Origin: a virus
Strand: one strand, 5' to 3'
IMG/VR virus record: IMGVR_UViG_3300046804_001322
Location: 1-27,676 of that record
DNA length: 27,676 nt
Part shown: piece after piece, positions 7,642 through 15,499 of the stretch
Position numbering within the stretch: position 1 is the stretch's first letter
How the letters are laid out: every line of letters begins with the position of its first letter
Program-made: the position numbers and the translations under genes
Notes under the pieces: generated by a model
What the model was told of the DNA's origin: nothing
The model's input: only the letters and a program-made list of their open reading frames with translations
Databases searched by the model: none

Positions 7642-8066
7642 TGGACGATAAGACCCATGAGTTAGCCGTCATCAAGGCGCAAGCCAAGATCCGGCTTGAA
7701 GAGCTTAAAGCGCAAGACTCGGCTAAAGAAGTAGCAGGAAAAGCCATTGGCGAAGATGGCTTGCTTTATATCTTTCTCATTGTGCTTGTGGGTGTTGGCG
7801 CATCACTGTTTTTAGAAGGCGAAAAAATTGCTGCTGTTATGGGCCTTCTGGGCGCTTCACTTACTGCACTTATTCAAATGCTGAATGGCATTGCAGGCAC
7901 TGCACCGAAGCAGGAAAAGCCTGAGTTTGAAGTCATCAAGGATCTCATCACCCGTTTGGATAAGCTTGATCGTGCCGAGCCACCTATGCAAGTGGATGTT
8001 GAAGGCTCCAAAGTCACAGTCAAGAAGGGCGCTGACATCGTAACTACTAAGGGTAATCATGTTTGA
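7641..8066 (+). CDS. Two-helix membrane protein of the lysis block
   Basis: The 141-residue protein has a charged helical start (about 1-35, with many Lys, Glu, Ala), two adjacent hydrophobic segments (about L-L-Y-I-F-L-I-V-L-V-G-V-G-A-S-L-F and V-M-G-L-L-G-A-S-L-T-A-L-I) joined by a short charged loop, and a polar C-terminal part with a D-L-I-T-R-L-D-K-L-D-R stretch. A helical hairpin with both ends on the same side is expected. It could be a holin, an antiholin or a regulator of the larger 3TM protein that follows. It is not an inner-membrane spanin of the Rz type, which has a single N-terminal helix and long periplasmic coiled coil. It overlaps the previous gene by one base and the next by eight. 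Confidence 0.65.
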   Translation: MDDKTHELAVIKAQAKIRLEELKAQDSAKEVAGKAIGEDGLLYIFLIVLVGVGASLFLEGEKIAAVMGLLGASLTALIQMLNGIAGTAPKQEKPEFEVIKDLITRLDKLDRAEPPMQVDVEGSKVTVKKGADIVTTKGNHV

Positions 8067-8544
8067 CCTTTTGTCTGGCGGGTTACTTGGCTCCATATTC
8101 GGCGGCCTATTCAGGCTTGCACCTGAAGTCCTAAAGTTCTTGGACAAGAAGAACGAACGCGCTCATGAGCTAAGTATGTTCCAGCTTCAGACTGACTTGG
8201 AAAAGCTGCGCGGTGAATTCAAGATGGAGGAGAAGTATGTTGACTACTCCATTCAGCAGATGGACACCATTAAGGCTGCGTTTCAAGAGCAAGCTGAAAC
8301 GGCTAAAGCAGCGGGTTGGTTTGTGGCTGCTATCTCGGCGTTGGTGCGTCCGGGCATTACTTGGGCTTTGTTCTTTATGTATGCGACAGTCAAGGCGGCT
8401 GCGCTTGTTATCGCGTTTCAGACGGGCGCGGATTGGACAGAGGTTGTGAGCAAGTGCTGGGACGAAGATGACTTTGGTGTCTTCACAATGTGTATTACGT
8501 TTTGGTTCGTTGGCCGCAGCGTAGAGAAATATCAGAAATCGTGA
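8059..8544 (+). CDS. Holin, 3TM family (GTA_holin_3TM type)
   Basis: The 161-residue protein has a Gly-rich hydrophobic N-terminus (LLSGGLLGSIFGGLFRL), a long charged coiled-coil region (about 35-78, Gln/Glu/Lys-rich), then two clear membrane helices. The second helix is preceded by A-L-V-R-P-G-I-T-W and the third sits in F-T-M-C-I-T-F-W-F-V-G-R-S. The central R-P-x-x-T-W motif and this layout are those of the 3TM holin family found in phages and gene-transfer agents. It should form the inner-membrane lesion that releases the endolysin encoded immediately downstream. Its stop overlaps the endolysin's proposed GTG start (GTGA), indicating coupled translation. Confidence 0.8.
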   Translation: MFDLLSGGLLGSIFGGLFRLAPEVLKFLDKKNERAHELSMFQLQTDLEKLRGEFKMEEKYVDYSIQQMDTIKAAFQEQAETAKAAGWFVAAISALVRPGITWALFFMYATVKAAALVIAFQTGADWTEVVSKCWDEDDFGVFTMCITFWFVGRSVEKYQKS

Positions 8545-9008
8545 ATGAGGCTAAGAAGCTTTGCAAGGATGTACTGATCAAGCCTTTTGAAGGCTTGGCA
8601 AAGCGTTTACCTGATGGAAGAGTTCAAGCCTATCCCGACCCCGGAACCCGTGGGCATCCTTGGACCATCGGTTGGGGAGCTACTGGCCCTGAAATCAATC
8701 CTGGCACGGTATGGACCATCGAGCAGTGTGAGGATGCCCTTGACCATCATGTTGAGTATTTCGTGCGTGGCCTGCTCAAGATGTCGCCAACCCTTGCTAA
8801 CGCGCTTCCAAGGCGTATGGCAGCCGTTACAAGCTGGGCTTACAACTGCGGCCTTGGTAACTACAGGGTGAGTACTTTCAAAAAGCGCATCGATGCTGGT
8901 AACTGGGACGGCGCCGCGGATGAGTGCCTGAAATGGAATAAAGCCGCTGGCAGGGTTTTGCCAGGCCTAACGCGTAGGAGGGCGGCTGAGGCCGCGTTAA
9001 TGCGATGA
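8541..9008 (+). CDS. Endolysin, GH24 lysozyme (muramidase)
   Basis: The 155-residue enzyme should cleave the MurNAc-GlcNAc bond of peptidoglycan. The catalytic triad of phage-type GH24 lysozymes is visible: Glu17 in I-K-P-F-E-G-L, Asp33 in A-Y-P-D-P-G and Thr42 in P-W-T-I-G-W-G. The downstream S-W-A-Y-N-C-G-L-G and S-T-F-K-K-R-I-D-A-G-N motifs, and the ending L-P-G-L-T-R-R-R-A-A-E, complete the family pattern and length. No signal-anchor helix is present, so export depends on the holin. I chose GTG 8541, which overlaps the holin stop as GTGA and gives the usual distance to the catalytic Glu. An in-frame start at 8490 would add 17 residues inside the holin gene. Confidence 0.88.
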   Translation: MNEAKKLCKDVLIKPFEGLAKRLPDGRVQAYPDPGTRGHPWTIGWGATGPEINPGTVWTIEQCEDALDHHVEYFVRGLLKMSPTLANALPRRMAAVTSWAYNCGLGNYRVSTFKKRIDAGNWDGAADECLKWNKAAGRVLPGLTRRRAAEAALMR

Positions 9009-9397
9009 GTTCAGCAACCAAGTCAGATCCAGGCAAATGGAAGCGCATTGTTGCCTCAGTCAAAGCTTCGGGCAAAGGTGGCAATCCAGGCCAATGGAGT
9101 GCCCGTAAGGCTCAACTAGCCACCCAGAAGTACAAAGCCTCTGGCGGGGGTTACAAAGGGCCTAAAAAAGCGGATAATTCACTCTCAAAGTGGACGAAGG
9201 AAGACTGGGGTACGAAGTCTGGTAAGCCGTCTACGCAAGGCCCCAAAGCAACTGGCGAGCGTTACTTGCCCAAGGCAGCACGAGAGAAGCTCACCCCTTC
9301 TGAATACGCGGCAACCACGCGAGCCAAGCGCGAAGGCATGAGGCAAGGCAAGCAGTTTGTGCCCCAGCCCGAATCGATCAAGAAGAAGGTGTGGTAA
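9005..9397 (+). CDS. Small basic DUF5872-type phage protein
   Basis: The 130-residue product is Lys/Arg/Gly-rich. It carries the DUF5872 pattern: S-D-P-x-x-W near the start, a G-x-P-G-Q-W-S-A-R-K-A-Q-L segment (about 27-39), G-G-G-Y-K-G-P, N-S-L-S-K-W-T-K-E-D-W-G-T-K-S-G (about 58-73), E-R-Y-L-P and E-Y-A-A-T-T-R-A-K-R-E-G. The family is uncharacterised and occurs in diverse phages and some bacteria. High positive charge suggests DNA contact, and the position between endolysin and neck adaptor suggests a late gene; both are inference. The ATG overlaps the endolysin stop (ATGA) and the stop overlaps the next ATG (TAATG). Confidence 0.82.
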   Translation: MSSATKSDPGKWKRIVASVKASGKGGNPGQWSARKAQLATQKYKASGGGYKGPKKADNSLSKWTKEDWGTKSGKPSTQGPKATGERYLPKAAREKLTPSEYAATTRAKREGMRQGKQFVPQPESIKKKVW

Positions 9398-10026
9398 TGG
9401 CCTACGCAATGACTTACAACAACTTGGTGACTGACATCCAGCAATACCTGGAGCGCACCGACGCCGAGACTGTTGCTCGCATTCCCACCTTCATCGGACT
9501 TGCCGAGCAAGTCATTGCAAGCCAGATTAAGTTCCTCGGTAATTTGACCGTGCAAAGCAGCACGATGAATGCTGCTAATCCAATTATCGACAAGCCTGCA
9601 CGGTGGCACAAAACTGTTTCCATGAACATCACAGTGGCAGGCAAGCGTTATCCTGTGCTGCTACGAAAGTATGAGTACCTGCGTGAATACTGGCCCGACC
9701 CGACTCAAACGGACATTCCCAAATTCTATTGCGATTACGATTACACTCATTGGTTTGTGGCTCCAACGCCGACTCTTGCGTATTCCTTTGAAGTGCTTTA
9801 TTACGAAAGAGTACAACCGCTAGACTCAAGCAATCAAACCAACTGGTTTACGGTGTACGCGCCTCAAGCATTGCTTTACGGCTCACTGCTGCAAGCGATG
9901 CCATTCCTCAAAAACGATGAGCGCACACCGATCTGGCAGGCGCAGTATGACGCCATCATACAAACCCTTATGGCTGAAGATAAGCTGCGTATCGCTGATC
10001 GCCAGGCCATTGCCGCGGATAGTTAA
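9397..10026 (+). CDS. Head-to-tail adaptor protein (SU10/P22-type)
   Basis: The 209-residue protein begins MAYAMTYNNLVTDIQQYLER and continues with the typical adaptor helix I-P-T-F-I-G-L-A-E-Q-V-I-A-S-Q-I (about 27-42). A strand section with Y-L-R-E-Y-W-P-D-P and P-K-F-Y-C-D-Y-D-Y follows, then Y-S-F-E-V-L-Y-Y-E-R and T-N-W-F-T-V-Y-A-P-Q-A-L-L-Y-G-S-L-L-Q-A. This matches the phage adaptor family that forms the ring beneath the portal in podoviruses. ATG 9397 gives the TAATG junction with the DUF5872-type gene; an in-frame GTG at 9391 adds two residues and is less likely. It is followed two bases later by a fibre-like gene and then by the gp10-like hub, consistent with neck assembly. Confidence 0.82.
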   Translation: MAYAMTYNNLVTDIQQYLERTDAETVARIPTFIGLAEQVIASQIKFLGNLTVQSSTMNAANPIIDKPARWHKTVSMNITVAGKRYPVLLRKYEYLREYWPDPTQTDIPKFYCDYDYTHWFVAPTPTLAYSFEVLYYERVQPLDSSNQTNWFTVYAPQALLYGSLLQAMPFLKNDERTPIWQAQYDAIIQTLMAEDKLRIADRQAIAADS

Positions 10027-10028
10027 TC

Positions 10029-11270
10029 ATGAGCTATACCAGTCCGTTTACAGGCGACGTTGTACAGCCTACTGACGTTTCGTATGAGTCCATTACGTTA
10101 ACTGCCAACTTGCAGTTGGTATGGCCCATCAATGGGAACTTAAGTACCGACACGCCAGCAGCACGCATCATGGACGTTGATGCAACGGCTGCAAGCCTTG
10201 AGTTAAGAATGCCTCAGGCTAATCAAGTCTCAGTGGGTCAAGACGCGTTAATTAGAAATGTAGGCGCGGAAGATTTTACCGTCACTACTTATGACGGTGC
10301 CTCAACCATTGTCACAATAACGTCGGGAACTGCGCGTTACATCTACCTAACTGATAATGGTGATGAAGAAGGTACTTGGGCCAACTTTGAGTTCGGTGCT
10401 GGCACTTCAAGTGCTGATGCTGCCACCCTTGCTGGCGCAGGCCTTCTAGCCTCGGGATTAACGCTTAATCAAAGCCATCCTGTTGAATCAGTTGTTGCAA
10501 GCCAATCCTTTGTGGATGGCGATCGCGCTAAGACTTATGTATGGTCTGGTGGCGCGACTACGGTTACGTTGCCATCTGCTGTTACCGTGGGCAATAACTG
10601 GTTCATGCTCTTGAAGAACAATGGCACAGGCACATTAACACTTGATGCGCCAGGCTCTCAAACCATTGACGGCAGCTTGACCAAAGCATTTGCGCCCAGT
10701 GAATCAGCATTCATTGTTTCCACGGGCACTGAGTTTGTCACGATTGGCTATGGTGTCAGCACGCAGTTTGAGTTTGGCATTCTGACCAAAACAGTAACCA
10801 ATGGCACTTACACGCTGACTGCTAGCGAAGCTGCCAACACAATCATGATCTTCAATGGCACGTTGTCTAATAACGTGACCATCATTGTGCCGCCCGTGAT
10901 CAATTTTTATGTGATCAGCAATCAAACCACGGCAGGTGGCTTTACGCTGACCATCTCAACGGGCGCTGTTGGTGCCAATACGGCTACGGTGCCTGCAGCA
11001 GGCCAGGCCACGGTATTTTGCGATGGCACCAACATTCTGAATGCCAACACCACACAGGCTGGCGGTACGTCCTTTAGCCTGGTTAATGGCTCTGCTGGCA
11101 GCCCATCACTTAACTTTGGCTCTGAAACCAACACAGGCATTTACAGGCCTGGTGCTGGGCGTTTTGGCGTTTCCATTCTTGGTAACTTAGTCTTGGATGT
11201 AGATGCAAATGGCATCAATGTCACAGGCACTGGTAACTTTACAGCAGGCATCAGTGGGGGCACCTTCTGA
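10029..11270 (+). CDS. Fibre-like virion protein next to the gp10-like hub
   Basis: The 413-residue protein starts MSYTSPFTGDVVQPTDVSYE and has an I-M-D-V-D-A-T/M-P-x-A-N-Q-V-S-V-G-Q-D-A-L-I-R-N-V-G segment. These are motifs I recognise in a widespread family of environmental-phage virion proteins of unknown structure. A helical link (S-S-A-D-A-A-T-L-A-G-A-G-L-L-A-S-G, about 130-150) is followed by Gly/Thr/Asn-rich beta segments. The end (S-L-N-F-G-S-E-T-N-T-G-I-Y-R-P-G to A-G-I-S-G-G-T-F) resembles fibre tips or the last turn of a beta helix. Its place between adaptor and hub genes suggests a short neck or tail-associated fibre rather than the main receptor-binding fibre. It ends in TGATG with the next gene. 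Confidence 0.72.
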   Translation: MSYTSPFTGDVVQPTDVSYESITLTANLQLVWPINGNLSTDTPAARIMDVDATAASLELRMPQANQVSVGQDALIRNVGAEDFTVTTYDGASTIVTITSGTARYIYLTDNGDEEGTWANFEFGAGTSSADAATLAGAGLLASGLTLNQSHPVESVVASQSFVDGDRAKTYVWSGGATTVTLPSAVTVGNNWFMLLKNNGTGTLTLDAPGSQTIDGSLTKAFAPSESAFIVSTGTEFVTIGYGVSTQFEFGILTKTVTNGTYTLTASEAANTIMIFNGTLSNNVTIIVPPVINFYVISNQTTAGGFTLTISTGAVGANTATVPAAGQATVFCDGTNILNANTTQAGGTSFSLVNGSAGSPSLNFGSETNTGIYRPGAGRFGVSILGNLVLDVDANGINVTGTGNFTAGISGGTF

Positions 11271-13549
11271 TGACCAAGAAGGTTTTTGCGCTTGATACCA
11301 AGCCTGGCATTCAGAGGGATGGAACGCTCTTTGATAAAGAGTTTTACTCTGATGGCAGGTGGGTAAGATTTCAGCGTGGTCGCCCTCGCAAGATCGGTGG
11401 TTATCGTGAAATCATCAACAATCTGGCAGGCCCCTCACGGGGCATTTTTGTAGTTGTCCGCAATCTTTTTAACAACGTCTACAGTGGCTACAGCGATGGC
11501 TTGCAAGTGCTGCCTGTCAATAACAGTGGCGTAGGGTCAGGCCTTCAAGATTACAGTTTTGGCGGTCCGATTGCATCGTTATCGATTGCTGATGCAGGCT
11601 CTGCCTATACCGATGGTACGTATACCAATGTGCCTTTGAGCTATACCACCTCGGGAACAGGCGTAGGTGCTGTAGCTACAATCACGGTAACGGGCGGTGT
11701 AATTACAGCAGCCACGATCACAGGCTTTGGTGTGCATTATGTGGCTAGTGAGTTGCTCACAACGGCCAATACAAATATTGGTGGCACTGGCTCTGGCCTT
11801 GTCTTGCAAGTGGCAACGATTGACTCGCCATTTACAGCGTCTGATGTCAATTCCTGGCAGTTTGATACGTTCACAGACACGGTCAGCTATCAAACCAACT
11901 TGCTCTTAGCTCACCCTTCGAGGGATCTGGATAACATTGATTCAGACATCAATACGCCACTGCTTTGTGGACCGTTATCGGGCACTGTTTTGTGGGCTGC
12001 AGGTCTTTTTGCTGTCTCAAGTTGCTCGGTTACTAGTGGCTCAGCGACGGTCACGCTTGCAACCATTAACACGAAGATTGCTGCAGGCCAATTAGTCAAG
12101 GGTTATGGCATTCCTGCTGCCACCACAGTAGTGTCGATTGTGGGTACCACGGTCACACTCAGTGCCAATGCTACGGCCACATCAACAACCACGCTGACAT
12201 TTGACAATCAAGTCTCAATCTCGGGTGGTGTGGTTGCTCTGCACCCCTATGTGTTTGTGTATGGCAATGATGGCCTCATCAAAAACTGCTCAGCAGGTGA
12301 TATTGATGACTGGGTCTCAGCAGACGCTAACGAGGTCAATGTGGCCACGGGCAAGATCTTGCAGGGTTTACCCGTCCGAGGTGGTTCCAACGCGCCTAGC
12401 GGCCTATTTTGGTCCTTAGACAGCCTTATTCGTGTGTCCTTCACGCCTCAAACGCTTGGCGTGCCTGGCACAGGGAATTTTGCTGCCACCACGTACTGGC
12501 GCTATGACATCATCACAAGCCAGTCATCATTTCTGTCGTCATCGGCGGCCATCGAATATGACGGGATTTACTACTGGATTGGCACTGATCGATTCCTGCT
12601 CTACAACGGTGTCGTCAAAGAAGTTCCCAATCCAATGAACCAGAATTACTTCTTTGATAACTTAAATTATGCACAGCGCCAGAAGGTCTGGGCCACAAAA
12701 GTTTCAAGGTTTGGTGAAGTGTGGTGGTTCTATCCGCGTGGCAGTGCCGTTGAATGCACGGATTGCGTGATTTATAACATCCGTGAAAACACTTGGTATG
12801 ACTCTGGTGAAGCTTATGGCGTTCAGCGTTCTGCAGGTTACTTCACGCAAGTATTCCGCTATCCCGTGGAAGCAGGGTATGAAGTCAATACAGCGAATGC
12901 TATCAATCAAGTAAGCATCACGGACCTTGGCAGTGGCTATACCGACGGTACGTATAGCTTTGAAGCACTGACGGGTGGTACAGGTTCTGGCGCAACAGCC
13001 ACCATGGAAGTGGTTGCAGGCTCAGTGGTGCAAGTCACAATCAACAATCGTGGCTCAGGCTATACCGTGGGCGATACGCTCACAGCCACGCTTGATGGCA
13101 TTGGTATCGACTTTGAAATTACGGTTGATACGCTCATGCAATTGGTCTCGTTATGGCAGCATGAAGTGGGCAAGAACCTCGTTAAGGGCACCAATGTTTT
13201 GGCCATTGAAAGCTCATTTACCACCTCAGATCTTGGTGTAATTGCTGGCGGTCCATCACAGCCAAGTCCAGTGGGTGAGAATCGTTGGACACGTCTTGAG
13301 CGTGTGGAGCCAGACTTTATCCTTGAAGGCAACTTGGACCTTTACATCGTTGGCAGGCCTTATCCTGACCAGCCCGATCAAATTACGGGGCCTTACACCT
13401 TCGATTCAGTCACGGGCAAGATTGATATGAAAGAGCAGCGCCGATTGCTGCGTTTGAAGTTTGTGTCTAATCAAGTTGATGGCGACTACCAAGTCGGTAA
13501 AATTATTGTCGATGCCGATTTGGGCGATGTTCGAGGTTACACAACATGA
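11270..13549 (+). CDS. Tail hub / packaged-DNA stabilisation protein, P22 gp10-like, with inserted modules
   Basis: The 759-residue protein opens with a motif set typical of P22 gp10-like proteins: P-G-I-Q-R-D-G-T near residue 12, then W-V-R-F-Q-R-G-R-P-R-K-I-G-G-Y. Later segments fit the same hub: P-Y-V-F-V-Y-G-N-D-G (326-335), Y-W-R-Y-D-I-I-T, Y-Y-W-I-G-T-D-R-F-L-L-Y-N-G (434-447) and W-W-F-Y-P-R-G-S (485-492). In P22, gp10 plugs the tail tube. Three stretches look inserted: 101-184 and 544-620, which share G-S-x-Y-T-D-G-T-Y and Gly-rich turns, and about 250-312 (S-G-S-A-T-V-T...G-I-P-A-A-T-T-V...L-S-A-N-A-T-A-T). P22 gp10 is roughly 470 residues, so the extra length is largely these modules. 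TGATG joins it to the previous gene. Confidence 0.78.
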   Translation: MTKKVFALDTKPGIQRDGTLFDKEFYSDGRWVRFQRGRPRKIGGYREIINNLAGPSRGIFVVVRNLFNNVYSGYSDGLQVLPVNNSGVGSGLQDYSFGGPIASLSIADAGSAYTDGTYTNVPLSYTTSGTGVGAVATITVTGGVITAATITGFGVHYVASELLTTANTNIGGTGSGLVLQVATIDSPFTASDVNSWQFDTFTDTVSYQTNLLLAHPSRDLDNIDSDINTPLLCGPLSGTVLWAAGLFAVSSCSVTSGSATVTLATINTKIAAGQLVKGYGIPAATTVVSIVGTTVTLSANATATSTTTLTFDNQVSISGGVVALHPYVFVYGNDGLIKNCSAGDIDDWVSADANEVNVATGKILQGLPVRGGSNAPSGLFWSLDSLIRVSFTPQTLGVPGTGNFAATTYWRYDIITSQSSFLSSSAAIEYDGIYYWIGTDRFLLYNGVVKEVPNPMNQNYFFDNLNYAQRQKVWATKVSRFGEVWWFYPRGSAVECTDCVIYNIRENTWYDSGEAYGVQRSAGYFTQVFRYPVEAGYEVNTANAINQVSITDLGSGYTDGTYSFEALTGGTGSGATATMEVVAGSVVQVTINNRGSGYTVGDTLTATLDGIGIDFEITVDTLMQLVSLWQHEVGKNLVKGTNVLAIESSFTTSDLGVIAGGPSQPSPVGENRWTRLERVEPDFILEGNLDLYIVGRPYPDQPDQITGPYTFDSVTGKIDMKEQRRLLRLKFVSNQVDGDYQVGKIIVDADLGDVRGYTT

Positions 13550-13794
13550 CGATTGCGCTTGTTTATGATCCTCGGTATCACACGTTTGATTCGTGGGCAG
13601 CACTCATGTGTGAAGCCTACGCAGGCCAACAACTGCAAATTCCTGGCCCTGATGTGGACTTTAAGTCTTGGGGCGCAGGCTTAAAAGCCATCGATATTTT
13701 TGCCAATGAAGGCATACCAGAGCCTTATAGTTTTGAAAACTGGGAAGATTGGGCGGCTGCCTTAGTCAACGCCGTCAATAGAAGGGTTGAGTGA
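13546..13794 (+). CDS. Small acidic hypothetical phage protein
   Basis: The 82-residue protein is acidic and Trp-rich (F-D-S-W-A-A-L-M, F-K-S-W-G-A-G-L-K-A-I, F-E-N-W-E-D-W-A-A-A-L-V). Three repeats of an F-x-x-W-x-x-W/A-A pattern suggest short amphipathic helices. No known domain is recognised. It overlaps the hub gene by four bases (ATGA) and lies immediately before the ejection-protein genes. Small genes at this point in related phages are conserved but unexplained; a hub- or ejection-assembly role is only a guess from position. Confidence 0.75.
   Translation: MTIALVYDPRYHTFDSWAALMCEAYAGQQLQIPGPDVDFKSWGAGLKAIDIFANEGIPEPYSFENWEDWAAALVNAVNRRVE
13781..13786 (+). promoter_or_regulatory. Ribosome binding site for the PATGA-repeat protein
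   Basis: GAAGGG lies nine bases before ATG 13796 and supports that start over the in-frame TTG at 13787, which is too close to the site. Confidence 0.6.
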
Positions 13795-13795
13795 C

Positions 13796-15499
13796 ATGAC
13801 AACTTCAAATTTGCTATCCAGCACTGGAACTACTTTTCAGATGAGTCCTTTGGATTATGCAAATGTACTCAACAAAACCTACACAGATGCAACTGATCTG
13901 TACAACCGAGCCGTAGGAATGTTTGGCGAGACATCTGCTCAAGCGGCGGCTGCTAAAAATAATATGCTTGTATCTCAGAGGCAGTTGTCTAACTTAAGCG
14001 GTGCCGCAACAGGAGCTTTGCCAGCCACAGGCGCCGTAACAACCACCCCAGCTACTGGAGCTTTAACAACAACTCCAGCAACAGGTGCCATAACAGCAGC
14101 ACCAGCTACTGGTGCTTTAACAACACCAGCTACGGGTGCTGTAACGTCGACTCCTGCTACTGGAGCCTTAACAACGTCAGCCACAGGTGCTGCGACAGCA
14201 GCGCCTTTGACCATCCAACAAAGACTTCAAACAGCCGCCGGAGCCGACAATAACTTGACATACAGTCAGTTGATGTCAATTGCTAATCAGAACAATTTAA
14301 CGCTTGATCAAATAGCGCCTTACATCTCAGATCCTACAAATCGTACGGCAGTGCTTGCAGATCTAAATAAATTCAAACCTTCGTTTAATGCACTTTATGA
14401 AACGTATGCTCCAAATGCTGTAAATACGTACGCTATTAACCAAGCGGAAGAGCTAGCAAGGGAAAACCAAAAAGTTGACTTTTCTAATCAAAACCGCGCA
14501 ACGCAGTTAGAAGCTTGGAAGCGTGGTTATTGGAACACCCCTGAATTGTTGGCAGGCGGACGCGAATCGATCAACACTTATTACGGCGCAAAACCCGTTT
14601 ATTTAACAAGCGCACTAACTGGCTCAAACCAAGGTGCTACGAGCAATCGCCTTATATCAACGCTTCAAAACGCTATGCAAAGTCCTGGAGGGTTGGGTGA
14701 AAACATCAAGGCGGCTGTTGGTGCGTACCAAGATCCGACGGGCAAGACACTTGCTTCGCCAACAGAGATTGCAGCAGCAGACGCTTATGTCAAAAGAATA
14801 ACGGGCAATCCAAATGCAACTTACGCAAACACTTTACGAGATTTAGATACGCGTGGTGGCGGCTTCATGTACGACGAGCAGCGACTACTCGGTGATGTGA
14901 AGAGCAATCTTACTAAAGGGTTAGAAGCAAATCTTTCAATATCTAAATGGGACCCCAAGACTAGGGGTGAGATGTTTGCTCAGCAAATAAATAAACTCAA
15001 AGTAACTCCAAGTTTTGTTGCAGCGGCACTGGGCGTTTCAGAGAATGATATTTTAAGACTCGCCGGTGGCGACCCTGCACTGTGGAGCCGACTTGCAGTC
15101 AATGAATTAATCCCCACGCAACCCGTAAGAGAGGGTGCATCTTACAGATATGGGCCATCCGCAACAGTAAGTGGACCAAGCACTAACACGGCGCTTACGT
15201 CTAGCCAGCCAACAACAAGCAGATCTAGCACGGCGATCACTTCTAGCCAACCAACAGATGCTGGAAGAATCCTTCCAAGATTTGATCTTTTTCCTCAGAC
15301 TGGCGCGGGGGCTGACGGAAAGCCTGAAGCTGTAAAAGTAGGAAGTAAAACAGTTTATATGGAATCAATTTACGGATTGCCTATTGCCGAGCAAGTAACA
15401 AAGCTTAAAGAGTTGGGAGTCAAGGCCTCTAATTTAATTGCAAGTGGCGCTGATCAAAATTACGTTGATGATTTAATAGCATTAGGGTTGCAAAAATAA
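13796..15499 (+). CDS. Probable internal virion protein with PATGA-repeat linker
   Basis: The 567-residue protein has a helical N-terminus (about 15-70; A-Q-A-A-A-A-K-N-N-M-L) and a low-complexity linker (71-138) made of eight A-T-G-A units separated by Thr/Pro-rich spacers. A long, mostly helical, polar body follows (about 139-460). A second Ser/Thr-rich segment contains two S-S-Q-P-T strings (about 460-490), and the C-terminal helical end has E-Q-V-T-K-L-K-E-L-G-V-K-A-S-N-L-I. No enzyme motif or signal peptide is seen. It is not a family I can name. It is the first of five consecutive genes in the position of the P22/T7 ejection proteins, and it shares Thr/Gly/Ala linker style with the next, very large protein. 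It ends in TAATG. Confidence 0.75.
   Translation: MTTSNLLSSTGTTFQMSPLDYANVLNKTYTDATDLYNRAVGMFGETSAQAAAAKNNMLVSQRQLSNLSGAATGALPATGAVTTTPATGALTTTPATGAITAAPATGALTTPATGAVTSTPATGALTTSATGAATAAPLTIQQRLQTAAGADNNLTYSQLMSIANQNNLTLDQIAPYISDPTNRTAVLADLNKFKPSFNALYETYAPNAVNTYAINQAEELARENQKVDFSNQNRATQLEAWKRGYWNTPELLAGGRESINTYYGAKPVYLTSALTGSNQGATSNRLISTLQNAMQSPGGLGENIKAAVGAYQDPTGKTLASPTEIAAADAYVKRITGNPNATYANTLRDLDTRGGGFMYDEQRLLGDVKSNLTKGLEANLSISKWDPKTRGEMFAQQINKLKVTPSFVAAALGVSENDILRLAGGDPALWSRLAVNELIPTQPVREGASYRYGPSATVSGPSTNTALTSSQPTTSRSSTAITSSQPTDAGRILPRFDLFPQTGAGADGKPEAVKVGSKTVYMESIYGLPIAEQVTKLKELGVKASNLIASGADQNYVDDLIALGLQK
14006..14209 (+). repeat. Tandem ATGA-coding degenerate repeat
   Basis: Eight A-T-G-A units are encoded with spacers of two to five residues (L-P, V-T-T-T-P, L-T-T-T-P, I-T-A-A-P, L-T-T-P, V-T-S-T-P, L-T-T-S, then A-T-A-A-P). 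The codons vary between units, so the repeat is maintained at protein level and is not a recent slippage product. Confidence 0.8.

Noticed and set aside
8213-8449. Frame nested in the holin gene as an embedded Rz1-like gene
   Set aside because: The product is Arg/Leu-rich without signal peptide, lipobox or Pro-rich tail.
8490-8540. Upstream start for the endolysin, possibly a signal-anchor helix
   Set aside because: The extra residues (with R-W-P-Q-R-R-E) are not a membrane helix and lie in the holin gene; GTG 8541 fits the family length.
14006-14209. Possible CRISPR-like or regulatory tandem repeat
   Set aside because: The units are in frame, vary in length and codon use, and encode a Thr/Ala linker; no constant repeat with unique spacers.
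13975-14214. Minus-strand frame with A-P-V-A-G repeats
   Set aside because: It is the antisense image of the PATGA repeat and has no independent support.
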